DNA of 54,146 nucleotides from Pseudomonadota bacterium (GTDB taxonomy: Bacteria > Desulfobacterota > Syntrophobacteria > Syntrophobacterales > Syntrophobacteraceae): NCBI GenBank assembly GCA_023416335.1, contig JAEZHY010000250.1, positions 1 to 54,146 of the forward strand. Direction: 5' to 3'. The notes below the pieces were generated by a model. That model made no database searches. It saw only the letters and a program-made list of their open reading frames with translations, and was not told the origin of the DNA. Positions 1 through 6,845 of the stretch are shown here, one piece after another. Both the position numbers and the translations under genes were made by a program. Within the stretch, counting starts at the first letter, position 1; every line of letters begins with the position of its first letter.

Positions 1-372
1 GCATCCCACAGCAGCGGGCCGGGAGGGCAGAATGTCAACAAGGTGTCCAGCCGCGTGACTCTGTGGTTTGATGTGGCCAACTCGCCAAGTCTTTCGCCGG
101 AGCAGAAGGAGTTGGTGATGCGTCGGCTTGCGACCCGCATCGGCAAGGACGGTTTATTGCGTGTAATATCTCAGCAAACGAGGAGCCAGGCGGAAAACCG
201 GGAACTGGCAGTACAACGGTTTGTTGAATTGTTGGGCGATGCATTAAGGCAGCTTCCGATCAGAAAGAAGACGCGTGTGAGCAAGGCAGCGAAACTGCGA
301 AGGCTGGATGAGAAGAAGCAGCGTGGCTTGATAAAAAGCAGGAGGTCGGAAAAAGTGCCCATCGAGGATTAA
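1..372 (+). CDS. arfB: Alternative ribosome-rescue factor ArfB, 5' truncated by window edge
   Basis: ArfB is a codon-independent peptidyl-tRNA hydrolase that frees ribosomes stalled on mRNA lacking a stop codon. The reading frame is open from base 1, so the true start lies outside the window. The first visible residues include GPGGQNVNKVSSRVT: the catalytic GGQ and the flanking residues of the RF-1 domain. The tail is basic (Arg/Lys-rich over the last 40 residues), which in the family binds the empty mRNA entry channel. The absence of a stop-codon-reading domain in the visible part fits ArfB rather than RF1/RF2. It is the only copy in the window that keeps GGQ; 5'-truncated relatives lie at 1430, 4121, 5151 and 6195. 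Confidence 0.85.
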   Translation, partial: ASHSSGPGGQNVNKVSSRVTLWFDVANSPSLSPEQKELVMRRLATRIGKDGLLRVISQQTRSQAENRELAVQRFVELLGDALRQLPIRKKTRVSKAAKLRRLDEKKQRGLIKSRRSEKVPIED

Positions 373-572
373 TGAGCGTTTGTTGTTTACAGTAACTTCC
401 TCCGGAAATATCTCATATTCTCATCAAATTTCCCGATATTTACATTCGGAGTATCCAAGGCAGCGTTCCGTTGCTCCGAAAACATTTGCAATTCAAGGAT
501 GTCTGGCATCCGCAATACGACCGGACGGTAACGCCTTTCTTGCAGAGCTGATTCCAGGGAGATAAGCGCATT

Positions 573-1397
573 ATGAGAAAAACCGGTATTTGCTTGTTGG
601 CCTCGTTGATTGTCACACTTGTCATCGGCATCTCCACGATACACGCCAAGGACATCTCGCCGATGGGCGAAAAGATAGCTTCCGATTCGCAGGGGCATGC
701 AATCTACCAGATAAGCGGCAATGGAATCAAAATCGGGTACAAATTGATCGGATCGGGTGAACCACTGATACTGCTTACCGGTCTTGGAAACATAATGGAG
801 AATTGGTCCCCGGAACTTATCGAAGCGGCGTCAAAAAAATACCAATTGATTATCATGGATAACAGGGGCATGGGCTACACGACCGACAACGGTGTGAAGT
901 TCACCTATCGACTTTTTGCCAAAGATGTGATCACTCTGCTGGATGCTCTTGGAGTCCAAAAGACAAACGTTTTGGGATTTTCACAATCAAGCGTCACCAC
1001 ACAGAATTTGCTGATATACTATCCTGAAAGAGTCAATAAAGCGATTATTCACGCTACCTCTACCAATGGAAGCGCCGTTGCGGCTGTTATAAAAGGCAAA
1101 CCACTGCCTAATAATCCTACCATAAGAAAACAAGTCAAAGCAGCAATGGAGTGGAAAACTCCCCTGGATAAGATGCCGCTTATCAAAAATCAGGTGATGC
1201 TCCTGGTAGGAACCGCGGACACAGTCGTGGGCACCGAGAGCTCGAAAACTCTGGCAAAACTGATTCCGGGCGCATGGCTGGTTCAATTCAAGAATGGGAC
1301 TCACCATGTACAACACGAAGCGCCCTCCGAATTTGCCCGAATCGTACTGACATTTCTGGAGATTAACGAAACAGTTCCAACACCATCTACAAAATAA
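573..1397 (+). CDS. Exported alpha/beta hydrolase with short cap
   Basis: Protein of 274 residues. Residues 1-25 form a signal peptide (basic start, hydrophobic core, AKD after the likely cleavage site), so export to the periplasm is expected. The fold is shown by the strand-turn LILLTGLG, by DNRGMGYTT, and by the nucleophile elbow GFSQSS around the likely catalytic Ser. GTADTVV supplies the probable Asp and GTHHVQHE the His. The elbow reads GxSxS instead of the usual GxSxG, and only about 30 residues separate the post-elbow helix from the Asp strand, so most of the usual cap domain is missing. Substrate unknown. It is the cargo between intact arfB and the first arfB remnant. The start is supported by GGGAGA upstream. 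Confidence 0.75.
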   Translation: MRKTGICLLASLIVTLVIGISTIHAKDISPMGEKIASDSQGHAIYQISGNGIKIGYKLIGSGEPLILLTGLGNIMENWSPELIEAASKKYQLIIMDNRGMGYTTDNGVKFTYRLFAKDVITLLDALGVQKTNVLGFSQSSVTTQNLLIYYPERVNKAIIHATSTNGSAVAAVIKGKPLPNNPTIRKQVKAAMEWKTPLDKMPLIKNQVMLLVGTADTVVGTESSKTLAKLIPGAWLVQFKNGTHHVQHEAPSEFARIVLTFLEINETVPTPSTK

Positions 1398-1412
1398 TCC
1401 CATGTATTGAAC

Positions 1413-1441
1413 CCTGTTAAATAGTCCATAACGTTAATAAG
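1413..1441 (+). repeat. arfB-remnant junction, copy A
   Basis: CTGTTAAATAGT, then CCAT, then AACGTTAATAAG leading straight into arfB-like coding sequence. The same arrangement with exactly four variable bases in the middle recurs at 4107 and 5134. GTTAA occurs twice as a direct repeat 17 bases apart. An in-frame TAA (1418-1420) lies just upstream of the arfB frame. Confidence 0.7.
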
Positions 1442-1771
1442 GTGTCGAGCCGCGTAACGCTGTGGTTTGATGTGGCCAACTCGCCGACCCTGCCGCCGGA
1501 TCAAAAGGAGCTGGTGATGCGTCAGCTTGCGACCCGCATCGGCAAGGATGGTCTATTGCGTGTAATATCTCAGCAAACCAGCAGCCAGTCAGCGAATAAG
1601 GAATTGGTCGTGGAGCGCTATCTTGAGTTGATGCGGGATGCACTGAGGCAGGCGGCCATAAGAAAAAAGACGAGAGTCAGTCGGGCGGCAAAGGAAAGGC
1701 GGATGGAGGAGAAAAAGCTGCGGAGCAGCATTAAGCGTGAGAGGTCGGGGAGACTATCCTTTGATGAATGA
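1430..1771 (+). pseudogene. arfB 3' remnant A (lacks GGQ and N-terminus)
   Basis: The frame from AACGTTAATAAG (N-V-N-K) to the stop at 1771 is intact and very close to the intact arfB over its first 50 codons, diverging more towards the basic tail. All sequence upstream of N-V-N-K, including GGQ, is replaced by the junction element, and a stop codon lies in frame just before it. A GTG at 1442 could open a 109-residue ORF, but no ribosome binding site precedes it. If made, the product would keep the RF-1 domain tail and the channel-binding extension without catalytic residues. It is the least decayed remnant and the one nearest to the intact gene. Confidence 0.8.
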
Positions 1772-1786
1772 TCTCCACAGAGAAAG

Positions 1787-2611
1787 CTATAGTTTGATCA
1801 ATTCGCTAAGAGGAAGCAGTTTTTCCCCAAAAATATGGGGGGGGTTCTCCGTACGTGTAAAGTCCTCGATTACATCATCGATTGTTGAAACTCCACCGAA
1901 GCTGCCCATAATGTACTTGGTGTCATCAAGCTCCACATGACCTGAAATAACAAAAGGATTGCCATTTCGAACAAGCATTCGATGGTCCAGGCGAATGACG
2001 TGCGGCGCCGGCACAGAGCCTCCATCATCAATTGTTGAAGGGATTTGGCGCCCGTAATACCTGCCGGCCTTGAACGATTCAATAGTTGCTTCTATTCTGG
2101 AATCCATGACAAGTGTCGCGTACTCGCACCGGCCCCTATACTCAATAATCTTGCATACGACTCCTTTATGCAACTGGCCTGCACTTTCAAGAGAAATGCA
2201 GTCCCCGACACTGAAAAGCTTTGTCCTTACGCTAAGGTAATGTTTTCGTTCTCGGGGTACTCTTCTGGGCTTTACGATCTGCTTAAGCAGTCGTGCCAAA
2301 GTCAGCTTTCTTTTACGAAAAAGGGCTTCATCGGCAAACGATGCCCAGAGCGCGAGGCTACGCCCACTTTCTAACAGCTGGGCGAGTCTTTCTCCAAGCT
2401 CCTTGTCGGGATGTCCTATTTCCCAAAAGGCCTTAACCGCTGCAGCCAGGAATATCTCTACCTCCAAAGCGTCCGCAAATTCAGGTTCATATTTTTCAAT
2501 TTCGTACTTGATATCATGAATTTCGAGACCAGCATCATAGAGATCAAGTATCCGATTATAGATATCATGAGCTAAATCACTGTCCAAAATGCCATGACCA
2601 TCAATGGACAT
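1787..2611 (-). CDS. Uncharacterised protein with DUF4259-like N-terminus
   Basis: Protein of 274 residues, start chosen at the ATG preceded by GAGGAATTTTAT (a longer frame begins at 2641 without a good site). The first 100 residues, starting MSIDGHGILDSD and rich in alternating acidic helices, resemble the DUF4259-type fold (a D/G-rich start followed by helices); this is my recollection of the family, not a search result. A basic linker follows (RKRKLTLARLLKQIVKPRRVPRERK), then a beta-rich C-terminal half. No membrane segment or enzymatic motif is visible. It is encoded convergently to arfB remnant A, together with the upstream HEAT-like gene. Function unknown; an immunity or defence role is possible but unproven. 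Confidence 0.65.
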   Translation of the reverse strand: MSIDGHGILDSDLAHDIYNRILDLYDAGLEIHDIKYEIEKYEPEFADALEVEIFLAAAVKAFWEIGHPDKELGERLAQLLESGRSLALWASFADEALFRKRKLTLARLLKQIVKPRRVPRERKHYLSVRTKLFSVGDCISLESAGQLHKGVVCKIIEYRGRCEYATLVMDSRIEATIESFKAGRYYGRQIPSTIDDGGSVPAPHVIRLDHRMLVRNGNPFVISGHVELDDTKYIMGSFGGVSTIDDVIEDFTRTENPPHIFGEKLLPLSELIKL

Positions 2612-2719
2612 ATAAAATTCCTCGTTCCGGGACTGTGGCACCCCCCATCAGCATGGATAGGACAGACAAAACCTCCTGAGAGGAGTGATTTGACGACTCG
2701 CCTACAACCAACAGGGAGA

Positions 2720-3964
2720 TCATTTATTTGCGGCCTTTTGAAGCAGTTCTAAGGTTCGGCGCAAATGTTCCTCCGGAGGGCATTCATTCCAAGGCGTGAA
2801 GCTGCTGAAAGTATCGCCACCTGCTTTAACTGATGGCCTTTCTCCCCAGAGGAAAGGACCGGAAACACCAGCCAGCCATCCCTTCTTTGCAGCCCAATGT
2901 GGTTCAAAAGTTCTGAACCTGAAAACAAAGTAATCTGAAAGGCCTTGAGGGACAGTCATCGGGATGGTCGCCATTAGCTCGATTTCATCCGGCGCTCGTG
3001 CAAGTTCAGTCGGGAAAATAAGCCAGTTGACCATATCACCTTCCGCAAAAGCTTCCTGGGTTGCGAAGCTTTCGGGAAATAATTCCAGCCTTCCCAGTTC
3101 AGCTAGATGCCTATAAAACCAATTCCTGCTCTCTGCCGATTCAGCAACAGAGACTATTTGATACCGCTCCGGATCAACACCATTCCGAATAAGCCCCAGA
3201 ACTGCAAACATTTTCAGACGAGGATCATGCGATTGGAGTACTTCGATGAACTCTGCCATGAGCGCAGGGTTGTCAAGCCTTCCAAGCACATCCAGCACGA
3301 GAGCATCCAATGACCTATATTCCTGGTATTCATCTTCCCAAATCCAATTTGTTCCGGTAGACTGTTGCCTCTGAAAAAGTATCTGCTTTATATCATTGTG
3401 AATCTGGATCATTTTATTGGCGATTTCGAGCGTCAGGGCTCTTGTTGGCTTCCATCCTTTTGAAAGATGAGCCAATATTACCTTGGAAATCGGCCATCGG
3501 AGTCGAATACGTTGAACATGATTCAAAATGCGGGGGAAAAGGATTTCAGCGTGTCTTGGCTCTTCCGCAAGATTCTCTAAGTTGATCGGCACATCTTCCG
3601 CTAGTTGGGCCAATAGGTCAACCAATGCTTCTGTGGCCTCCGGCAGTTCAACATTTCCCAGCAGATGCAAAGAGGCGGCTTGAGCACTGGCTGGGTACTT
3701 AGCGAAAATGCGGCGAATCTCCGGGATAATCTCTGAATGGAAGCTCTGGGCAACTGCGTGAATGAGCTGAGCATTGGCATCCTGCCATTCAAATTCAGAG
3801 GGTATGAACTTTAACGCAGCAGCTCTAATCGCATAAGCCGCCTCAGCTTCGGACAGTCCTCTTTCTGCGATTTCACTGAGTTTAGTAAATGCCTTTCCCC
3901 GGACTTTATCATCTTGGGAAAGCAACCCAGGGACTACTGTTTTCAAGCGATTTCGCCAAAACAT
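2720..3964 (-). CDS. HEAT-repeat-like protein of unknown function
   Basis: Protein of 414 residues, start at the ATG behind AAGGAGAAGGC; the frame stays open 32 codons further upstream. The N-terminal two thirds are paired amphipathic helices of about 35-40 residues with HEAT/Armadillo character (for example AQAASLHLLGNVELPEATEAL and PALMAEFIEVLQSHDPRLKM). The last 110 residues are Trp/Phe/Pro-rich and look globular. No catalytic motif, signal peptide or membrane segment is seen. It lies 108 bases upstream of the DUF4259-like gene on the same strand, so the two may be cotranscribed as cargo between arfB remnants A and B. Base composition is more AT-rich than in the housekeeping genes. Confidence 0.65.
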   Translation of the reverse strand: MFWRNRLKTVVPGLLSQDDKVRGKAFTKLSEIAERGLSEAEAAYAIRAAALKFIPSEFEWQDANAQLIHAVAQSFHSEIIPEIRRIFAKYPASAQAASLHLLGNVELPEATEALVDLLAQLAEDVPINLENLAEEPRHAEILFPRILNHVQRIRLRWPISKVILAHLSKGWKPTRALTLEIANKMIQIHNDIKQILFQRQQSTGTNWIWEDEYQEYRSLDALVLDVLGRLDNPALMAEFIEVLQSHDPRLKMFAVLGLIRNGVDPERYQIVSVAESAESRNWFYRHLAELGRLELFPESFATQEAFAEGDMVNWLIFPTELARAPDEIELMATIPMTVPQGLSDYFVFRFRTFEPHWAAKKGWLAGVSGPFLWGERPSVKAGGDTFSSFTPWNECPPEEHLRRTLELLQKAANK

Positions 3965-4106
3965 GCCTTCTCCTTGGCAGGGCATTGAATTTAGGAAACG
4001 AACTGCGTAGCTTTTATATCGGTTTTTCGTCCAAGCATCATTACGGGTTGCAAAAACCAAATCGGCAAAGACGACCTCTATTCACCGGAGCCCCTCGGCG
4101 GCACCA

Positions 4107-4131
4107 CCTGTTAAATAGTGATCAACGTTAA
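4107..4131 (+). repeat. arfB-remnant junction, copy B
   Basis: CTGTTAAATAGT, then GATC, then AACGTTAA, entering the second arfB remnant. Same spacing as copies A and C. The few bases upstream (GGAGCCCC) also resemble those before copy C. Confidence 0.7.
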
Positions 4132-4364
4132 GCTGAGCACGAAGGTGACCCTTTGGTTCGACGTGCTGAACTCGCCAATTCTTTCCCCGGAACAGAAGAA
4201 AATGGTGATGTGGCGGCTGAAAAACTCTGATTGGTAAAGACGGCGTTCTACGTGTCATATCCCAGCAGCGCAGCCAGGCGGCGAAGGAACGGCGGCTGGC
4301 GCAAAAAAGGCAGAGGAGTATTCTGAAGGTGGAAAGATCAAGGACAGTCTCTACCGATGGTTGA
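4121..4364 (+). pseudogene. arfB 3' remnant B (frameshifted, internally deleted)
   Basis: Translation from the junction gives I-N-V-K-L-S-T-K-V-T-L-W-F-D-V-L-N-S-P, the arfB segment after GGQ, then runs into a stop near 4236 after a frameshift. In another frame it resumes as IGKDGVLRVISQQ and then jumps to SQAAKERRLAQKRQRSILK, the C-terminal tail. About 45 codons between the two blocks are missing; the deletion ends fall in similar AGCCAGGCG/GGCGGCA sequences. It cannot make a functional rescue factor. Its NKLST start groups it with remnant C, not with remnant A and the intact gene, which read NKVSS. Confidence 0.8.
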
Positions 4365-4403
4365 GAGCCGGACCGGGACCCTTGTTTTGTGCTCGGAATT
4401 GTA

Positions 4404-4432
4404 TTGATCCAGGTATTATCAAGAGTTATACT
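4404..4432 (+). promoter_or_regulatory. Predicted sigma-70 promoter of the RHH/MazF operon
   Basis: TTGATC and TATACT are separated by exactly 17 bases, and the -10 box ends 25 bases before the antitoxin ATG. GTAT...ATAC flank the spacer and -10 region as a short dyad, a plausible operator for self-repression by the RHH antitoxin. The promoter match is seen in the sequence; the operator role is inferred. Confidence 0.6.
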
Positions 4433-4457
4433 AATGGTAATCTTGGAGGTATGAGCA

Positions 4458-4712
4458 ATGGCGCAAATCAAGACAGCAGTCTCACTGGACAAGACACTTT
4501 ACGAACAGGTGGACATCCTTGCCAATGAATTGAAGGTATCGCGAAGCCGGCTATTTACCATGGCTTTGCAGGATTTTCTTCGTCGCCACGATAATGAAAA
4601 GTTGCTTCAGGAAATCAATAACGCGTACGAGGATGAAGCCGATCCGGCCCGGCAAACGTTGCGCCGTGGCATGCGACGCATCCACCGCAAAATATTGGAA
4701 GGTCAATGGTGA
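4458..4712 (+). CDS. Ribbon-helix-helix antitoxin
   Basis: Protein of 84 residues. Residues 3-47 (AVSLDKTLYEQVDILANELK, then VSRSRLFTMALQDFLRR) match the ribbon-helix-helix DNA-binding fold. The remaining acidic-to-basic helical tail would wrap the toxin, as in MazE/ParD-type antitoxins. GGAGG lies seven bases before the ATG. The stop overlaps the start of the toxin gene by seven bases, so translation is probably coupled. It likely represses its own promoter as a complex with the toxin. The reading frame is intact, unlike the neighbouring hicAB modules. Confidence 0.85.
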   Translation: MAQIKTAVSLDKTLYEQVDILANELKVSRSRLFTMALQDFLRRHDNEKLLQEINNAYEDEADPARQTLRRGMRRIHRKILEGQW

Positions 4713-5071
4713 TAAATCAGGGCGACGTCTACTGGATTGACATGGGTGACCCGGCTGGTTCCGGTCCCGCCTTACTGCATCCCCATGTTGTCGTCCAGAA
4801 CAATGTTTTCAACCGAAGCCGAATTGGAACCGTGGTCGTTTGCGCTTTGACTTCCAATTTGAAACGGGCATCTTCGCCCGGCAATGTCTTGTTAGAGTCG
4901 GGTGAGGCCAACCTGCCGAAGCAAAGTGTTGTCAATGTTTCTCAGATATTCACTGTCGATAAAATGGATTTGGGAGAATATATCGGGTCGCTTTCGAGGA
5001 AGCGGATTTATGAAATCCTTGACGGCATCAGGCTGGTGATAGAACCACGTGATCTCGACGTCGTTAACTGA
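4706..5071 (+). CDS. mazF: MazF/PemK-family mRNA interferase toxin
   Basis: Protein of 121 residues with the full MazF/PemK barrel: GDVYWIDMGDPAGSGP at the start (cf. RGDI/RGEV...P.GSE in the family), then HPHVVVQNNVFN, a TVVVCALTSN strand and SVVNVSQIFTVDK. The family cleaves single-stranded mRNA at short specific sequences. The length is typical. The gene overlaps the RHH antitoxin gene by seven bases. It lies as cargo between arfB remnants B and C. Such cleavage leaves nonstop mRNAs, the substrate on which ArfB-type rescue acts; that link is inference. The cut sequence cannot be read from the primary sequence. Confidence 0.9.
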   Translation: MVINQGDVYWIDMGDPAGSGPALLHPHVVVQNNVFNRSRIGTVVVCALTSNLKRASSPGNVLLESGEANLPKQSVVNVSQIFTVDKMDLGEYIGSLSRKRIYEILDGIRLVIEPRDLDVVN

Positions 5072-5133
5072 CGCATGTCCGCCTGACGAGACTCCAACGC
5101 CGGTGAAATCCCGCTCGCCATACTCGGGAGCCC

Positions 5134-5171
5134 CCTGTTAAACAGTTTATAACGTTAATAAGCTGAGCACG
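5134..5171 (+). pseudogene. arfB-remnant junction, copy C, with stub of remnant C
   Basis: CTGTTAAACAGT (a near-perfect palindrome), then TTAT, then AACGTTAATAAGCTGAGCACG, which reads N-V-N-K-L-S-T. The arfB similarity stops there, after only seven codons, and unrelated sequence follows. The matching 3' end may be the fragment at 6195-6314. It shares NKLST with remnant B. Confidence 0.7.
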
Positions 5172-5223
5172 GCAGACAATGCGCGAGACTGTCGCCGGCT
5201 CCCGCGTATGCGCACTAAAGAAT

Positions 5224-5556
5224 TCAGTCGGCCAAATCGATCAACAATTGCACCGTGGAACGCGTCTCCGGACTAAAACAAGCAAACTCCTCCTCGGTCA
5301 ACAAGTCCCGAAACCGCATACCCGCCAACTGAAACAAAGCGACCGAGCGTCGGGGATTATTGAACATGTCTGCCAATTGACCATCCTGTTCTTTAATCAG
5401 CTTGTATACAGCCAGATAGCGCTGATGGCTGCTCTGGTCGGTTATTGCAGCAAGTCGGCCGACCTCGGAAAGAATGCGCTCGCAAAACCGCTCAAGAGCC
5501 TTGGCACGAATTTCGCGGAAGATCTTCCAGTCTGTTTCTTTAATCTCACGTCCCAT
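5224..5556 (-). CDS. Small conserved hypothetical protein
   Basis: Protein of about 110 residues, starting MGREIKETDWKIF at 5556; the frame is open further upstream to 5664 but that part looks unrelated. It is mostly helical and charged (RAKALERFCERILSEV, HQRYLAVYKLIKEQDGQLADMF), ending with a TEEEFACFSPETR segment. I recognise the pattern as a recurrent small bacterial protein without assigned function; no domain name can be given with confidence. It has no signal peptide or membrane segment. It lies between the stub of remnant C and the decayed hicAB on the same strand. Confidence 0.6.
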   Translation of the reverse strand: MGREIKETDWKIFREIRAKALERFCERILSEVGRLAAITDQSSHQRYLAVYKLIKEQDGQLADMFNNPRRSVALFQLAGMRFRDLLTEEEFACFSPETRSTVQLLIDLAD

Positions 5557-5666
5557 ATATTTTACCCGTCCTCCACCACTTTTGCTGCTACGCTGCAGGT
5601 CCCTCGGAAGAATACCGCTGTATAAGGATTTTCGCCGGTATGCCCACCCCATGATGAATTTCAACC

Positions 5667-5881
5667 TCAGGCAGCATCCACATCAACGTATTCACTGAAC
5701 GACGAAGGCCAGGGAACAGGCTCACCCGCAGCTTTTAGTCCCTCTATATGGAATCCAATAGCTTCCCTTATTAGTTCGAGAACTTCTTCCCGGTTCTGTC
5801 CGACAGCCATACAACCGGGAGGTCGGGGACATGAGCGCCATAGCTTGATTCGCCCTTTTCAATGACGACCATGTATTCCAT
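5667..5881 (-). pseudogene. hicB: hicB antitoxin, frameshifted (minus-strand copy)
   Basis: From the ATG at 5881 the translation starts MEYMVVIEKGESSYGAHVPDLP, the typical HicB partial RNase-H-like start. One base is then missing relative to the family: the continuation GCMAVGQNREEVLELIREAI...GEPVPWPSS is found in the next frame and ends at a stop at 5667. Both halves are clearly HicB, so this is a single-base frameshift. It lies 15 bases downstream of the frameshifted hicA on the same strand, the canonical toxin-first order. Confidence 0.8.
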
Positions 5882-5896
5882 TGCCTTTTCCTCCGT

Positions 5897-6078
5897 CTAT
5901 TTCAGACCGGCCTGTTTCAAGATGCTCGCCAAAGTTCCCGGTGGAATATCGATATTATCGTTGCCGGCTACCGTTAACGTGCCAGGTTTTGAAGGATGTC
6001 GAAACGGTGGCTTCCGCGCATGTGCACTTGCCGCCATCCATCAGAATTAAGCATTTTAATAAGATCTCGCACCTTCAT
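5897..6078 (-). pseudogene. hicA: hicA toxin, frameshifted (minus-strand copy)
   Basis: From the ATG at 6078 the product reads MKVRDLIKMLNSDGWRQVHM, RGSHR, the HicA double-stranded-RNA-binding-like fold with its catalytic His in GSH. The frame then breaks; the expected RHPSKPGTLTVAG and NIDIPPGTLASILKQAGLK are in a shifted frame, ending at TAG 5897. Comparison with the family suggests about four bases lost after GSHR. With the frameshift in the paired hicB, the module is dead unless these are sequencing errors. Confidence 0.8.
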
Positions 6079-6194
6079 ACCCGAATCAATCAAGCACTCC
6101 TTGCGGTGTGCGCTTCGAGGATCGCATCATCCCGGAACTTTTACATAATACCTGAGATCGTCGCCAAATCATAGAAGATCATCGTTTGGTCCCG

Positions 6195-6314
6195 TTTGGA
6201 AAGAAGACGCCGGGCGACATGGCAGCCAGACTCGGACGGCTGGAAGGGAAAAAACAGCGGAACATGATTAAGATGGAGAGGCCGAAGGGAATCCATGTTG
6301 AGGATGAGGCCTGA
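6195..6314 (+). pseudogene. arfB extreme 3' remnant (basic tail only)
   Basis: Reads GKKTPGDMAARLGRLEGKKQ and RNMIKMERPKG before a TGA at 6314, matching the last 40 residues of ArfB (RKKTRVSKAAKLRRLDEKKQ, then SRRSEK). No arfB sequence lies directly upstream. It may be the far end of remnant C, split by the DNA holding the 5224 gene and the decayed hicAB, or a fourth, mostly deleted copy. Confidence 0.65.
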
Positions 6315-6432
6315 ATCCTTTCTCTGGGGCGGTTATGGTGTCGTCGGTTATGCGTGCGGCATTGCGACGATTATTATATAATACGGGTAAAAGGGATCCA
6401 TTTAAGTTTGGCAACTGACTCGGGGCAATACG

Positions 6433-6638
6433 TTGATATTCTCAGTTGAATACGAGCAAGAGACCGATGGACGCCGGCTGGCTGAAGTACTGGAACTGCC
6501 AGGTGCCCTGGCGTATGGAAACACGGTCCAAGAGGCGGTCAGCAAAGTGCAAGCACTGGCTCGCCGCATAGTTGCCGACAGATCGAGCATGGAGAGGCTC
6601 CGCCCGAAATGCTCGACATCAAGTTTGCTGCAGCATGA
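6433..6638 (+). pseudogene. hicB: hicB-type antitoxin with C-terminal frameshift (plus-strand copy)
   Basis: The start is TTG at 6433 with GGGG upstream. The first 50 residues (MIFSVEYEQETDGRRLAEVL, ELPGALAYGNT, QALARRIVADR) are a clear HicB-like domain. After VADR the family continues as an IEHGE-PP-E segment; here that reading (IEHGEAPPEMLDIKFAAA) is in the next frame, implying one lost base near 6582. In the restored frame the TGA at 6636-6638 would overlap the HicA ATG (ATGA), the normal coupling of this module. The unshifted frame ends at 6642. Confidence 0.75.
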
Positions 6639-6845
6639 GTGAATGGCCGGCAACGAAGGCAAAACCTCCTCGCTGCTCTGCACCGCATTGGATGGCAAAT
6701 CAAACGCTCATCCGGTTCACATATTACCCTGCACCGTCCAGGATGGACTGATTTCGTTTTCTCATTCCATGCCGATGAAGAACTCGGACCGCGCATGTTA
6801 TCGCGTATTGTGCGAAAAACGGGGCTCAAGCCAAAGGATCTCTAG
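6639..6845 (+). CDS. hicA: HicA-type mRNA interferase toxin (N-terminus probably frameshifted)
   Basis: The product reads NLLAALHRIGWQIKRSSGSH, ITLHRPGWTDFVF, then ELGPRMLSRIVRKTGLKPKDL, a complete HicA fold with the GSH catalytic His. In this subfamily the start is of the form MSEWPATKAK-LLAAL; exactly MSEWPATKAK is encoded from ATG 6635 in a different frame, so a small indel near 6665 probably separates start and body. Translation from GTG 6639 would give a foreign nine-residue start. Whether an active toxin is made is doubtful. It follows the frameshifted hicB directly. Confidence 0.65.
   Translation: MNGRQRRQNLLAALHRIGWQIKRSSGSHITLHRPGWTDFVFSFHADEELGPRMLSRIVRKTGLKPKDL

Noticed and set aside
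1413..1441. Similarity of TGTTAAAT in the junction to the XerD arm of dif
   Set aside because: Only eight bases match, the other arm does not, and such short AT-rich matches occur by chance.
1413..5171. Junctions as integron attC sites (GTTAAAT/C fits GTTRRRY)
   Set aside because: No matching RYYYAAC partner with an imperfect stem at attC-like distance was found, the coding arfB tail follows immediately, and no integron integrase is present.
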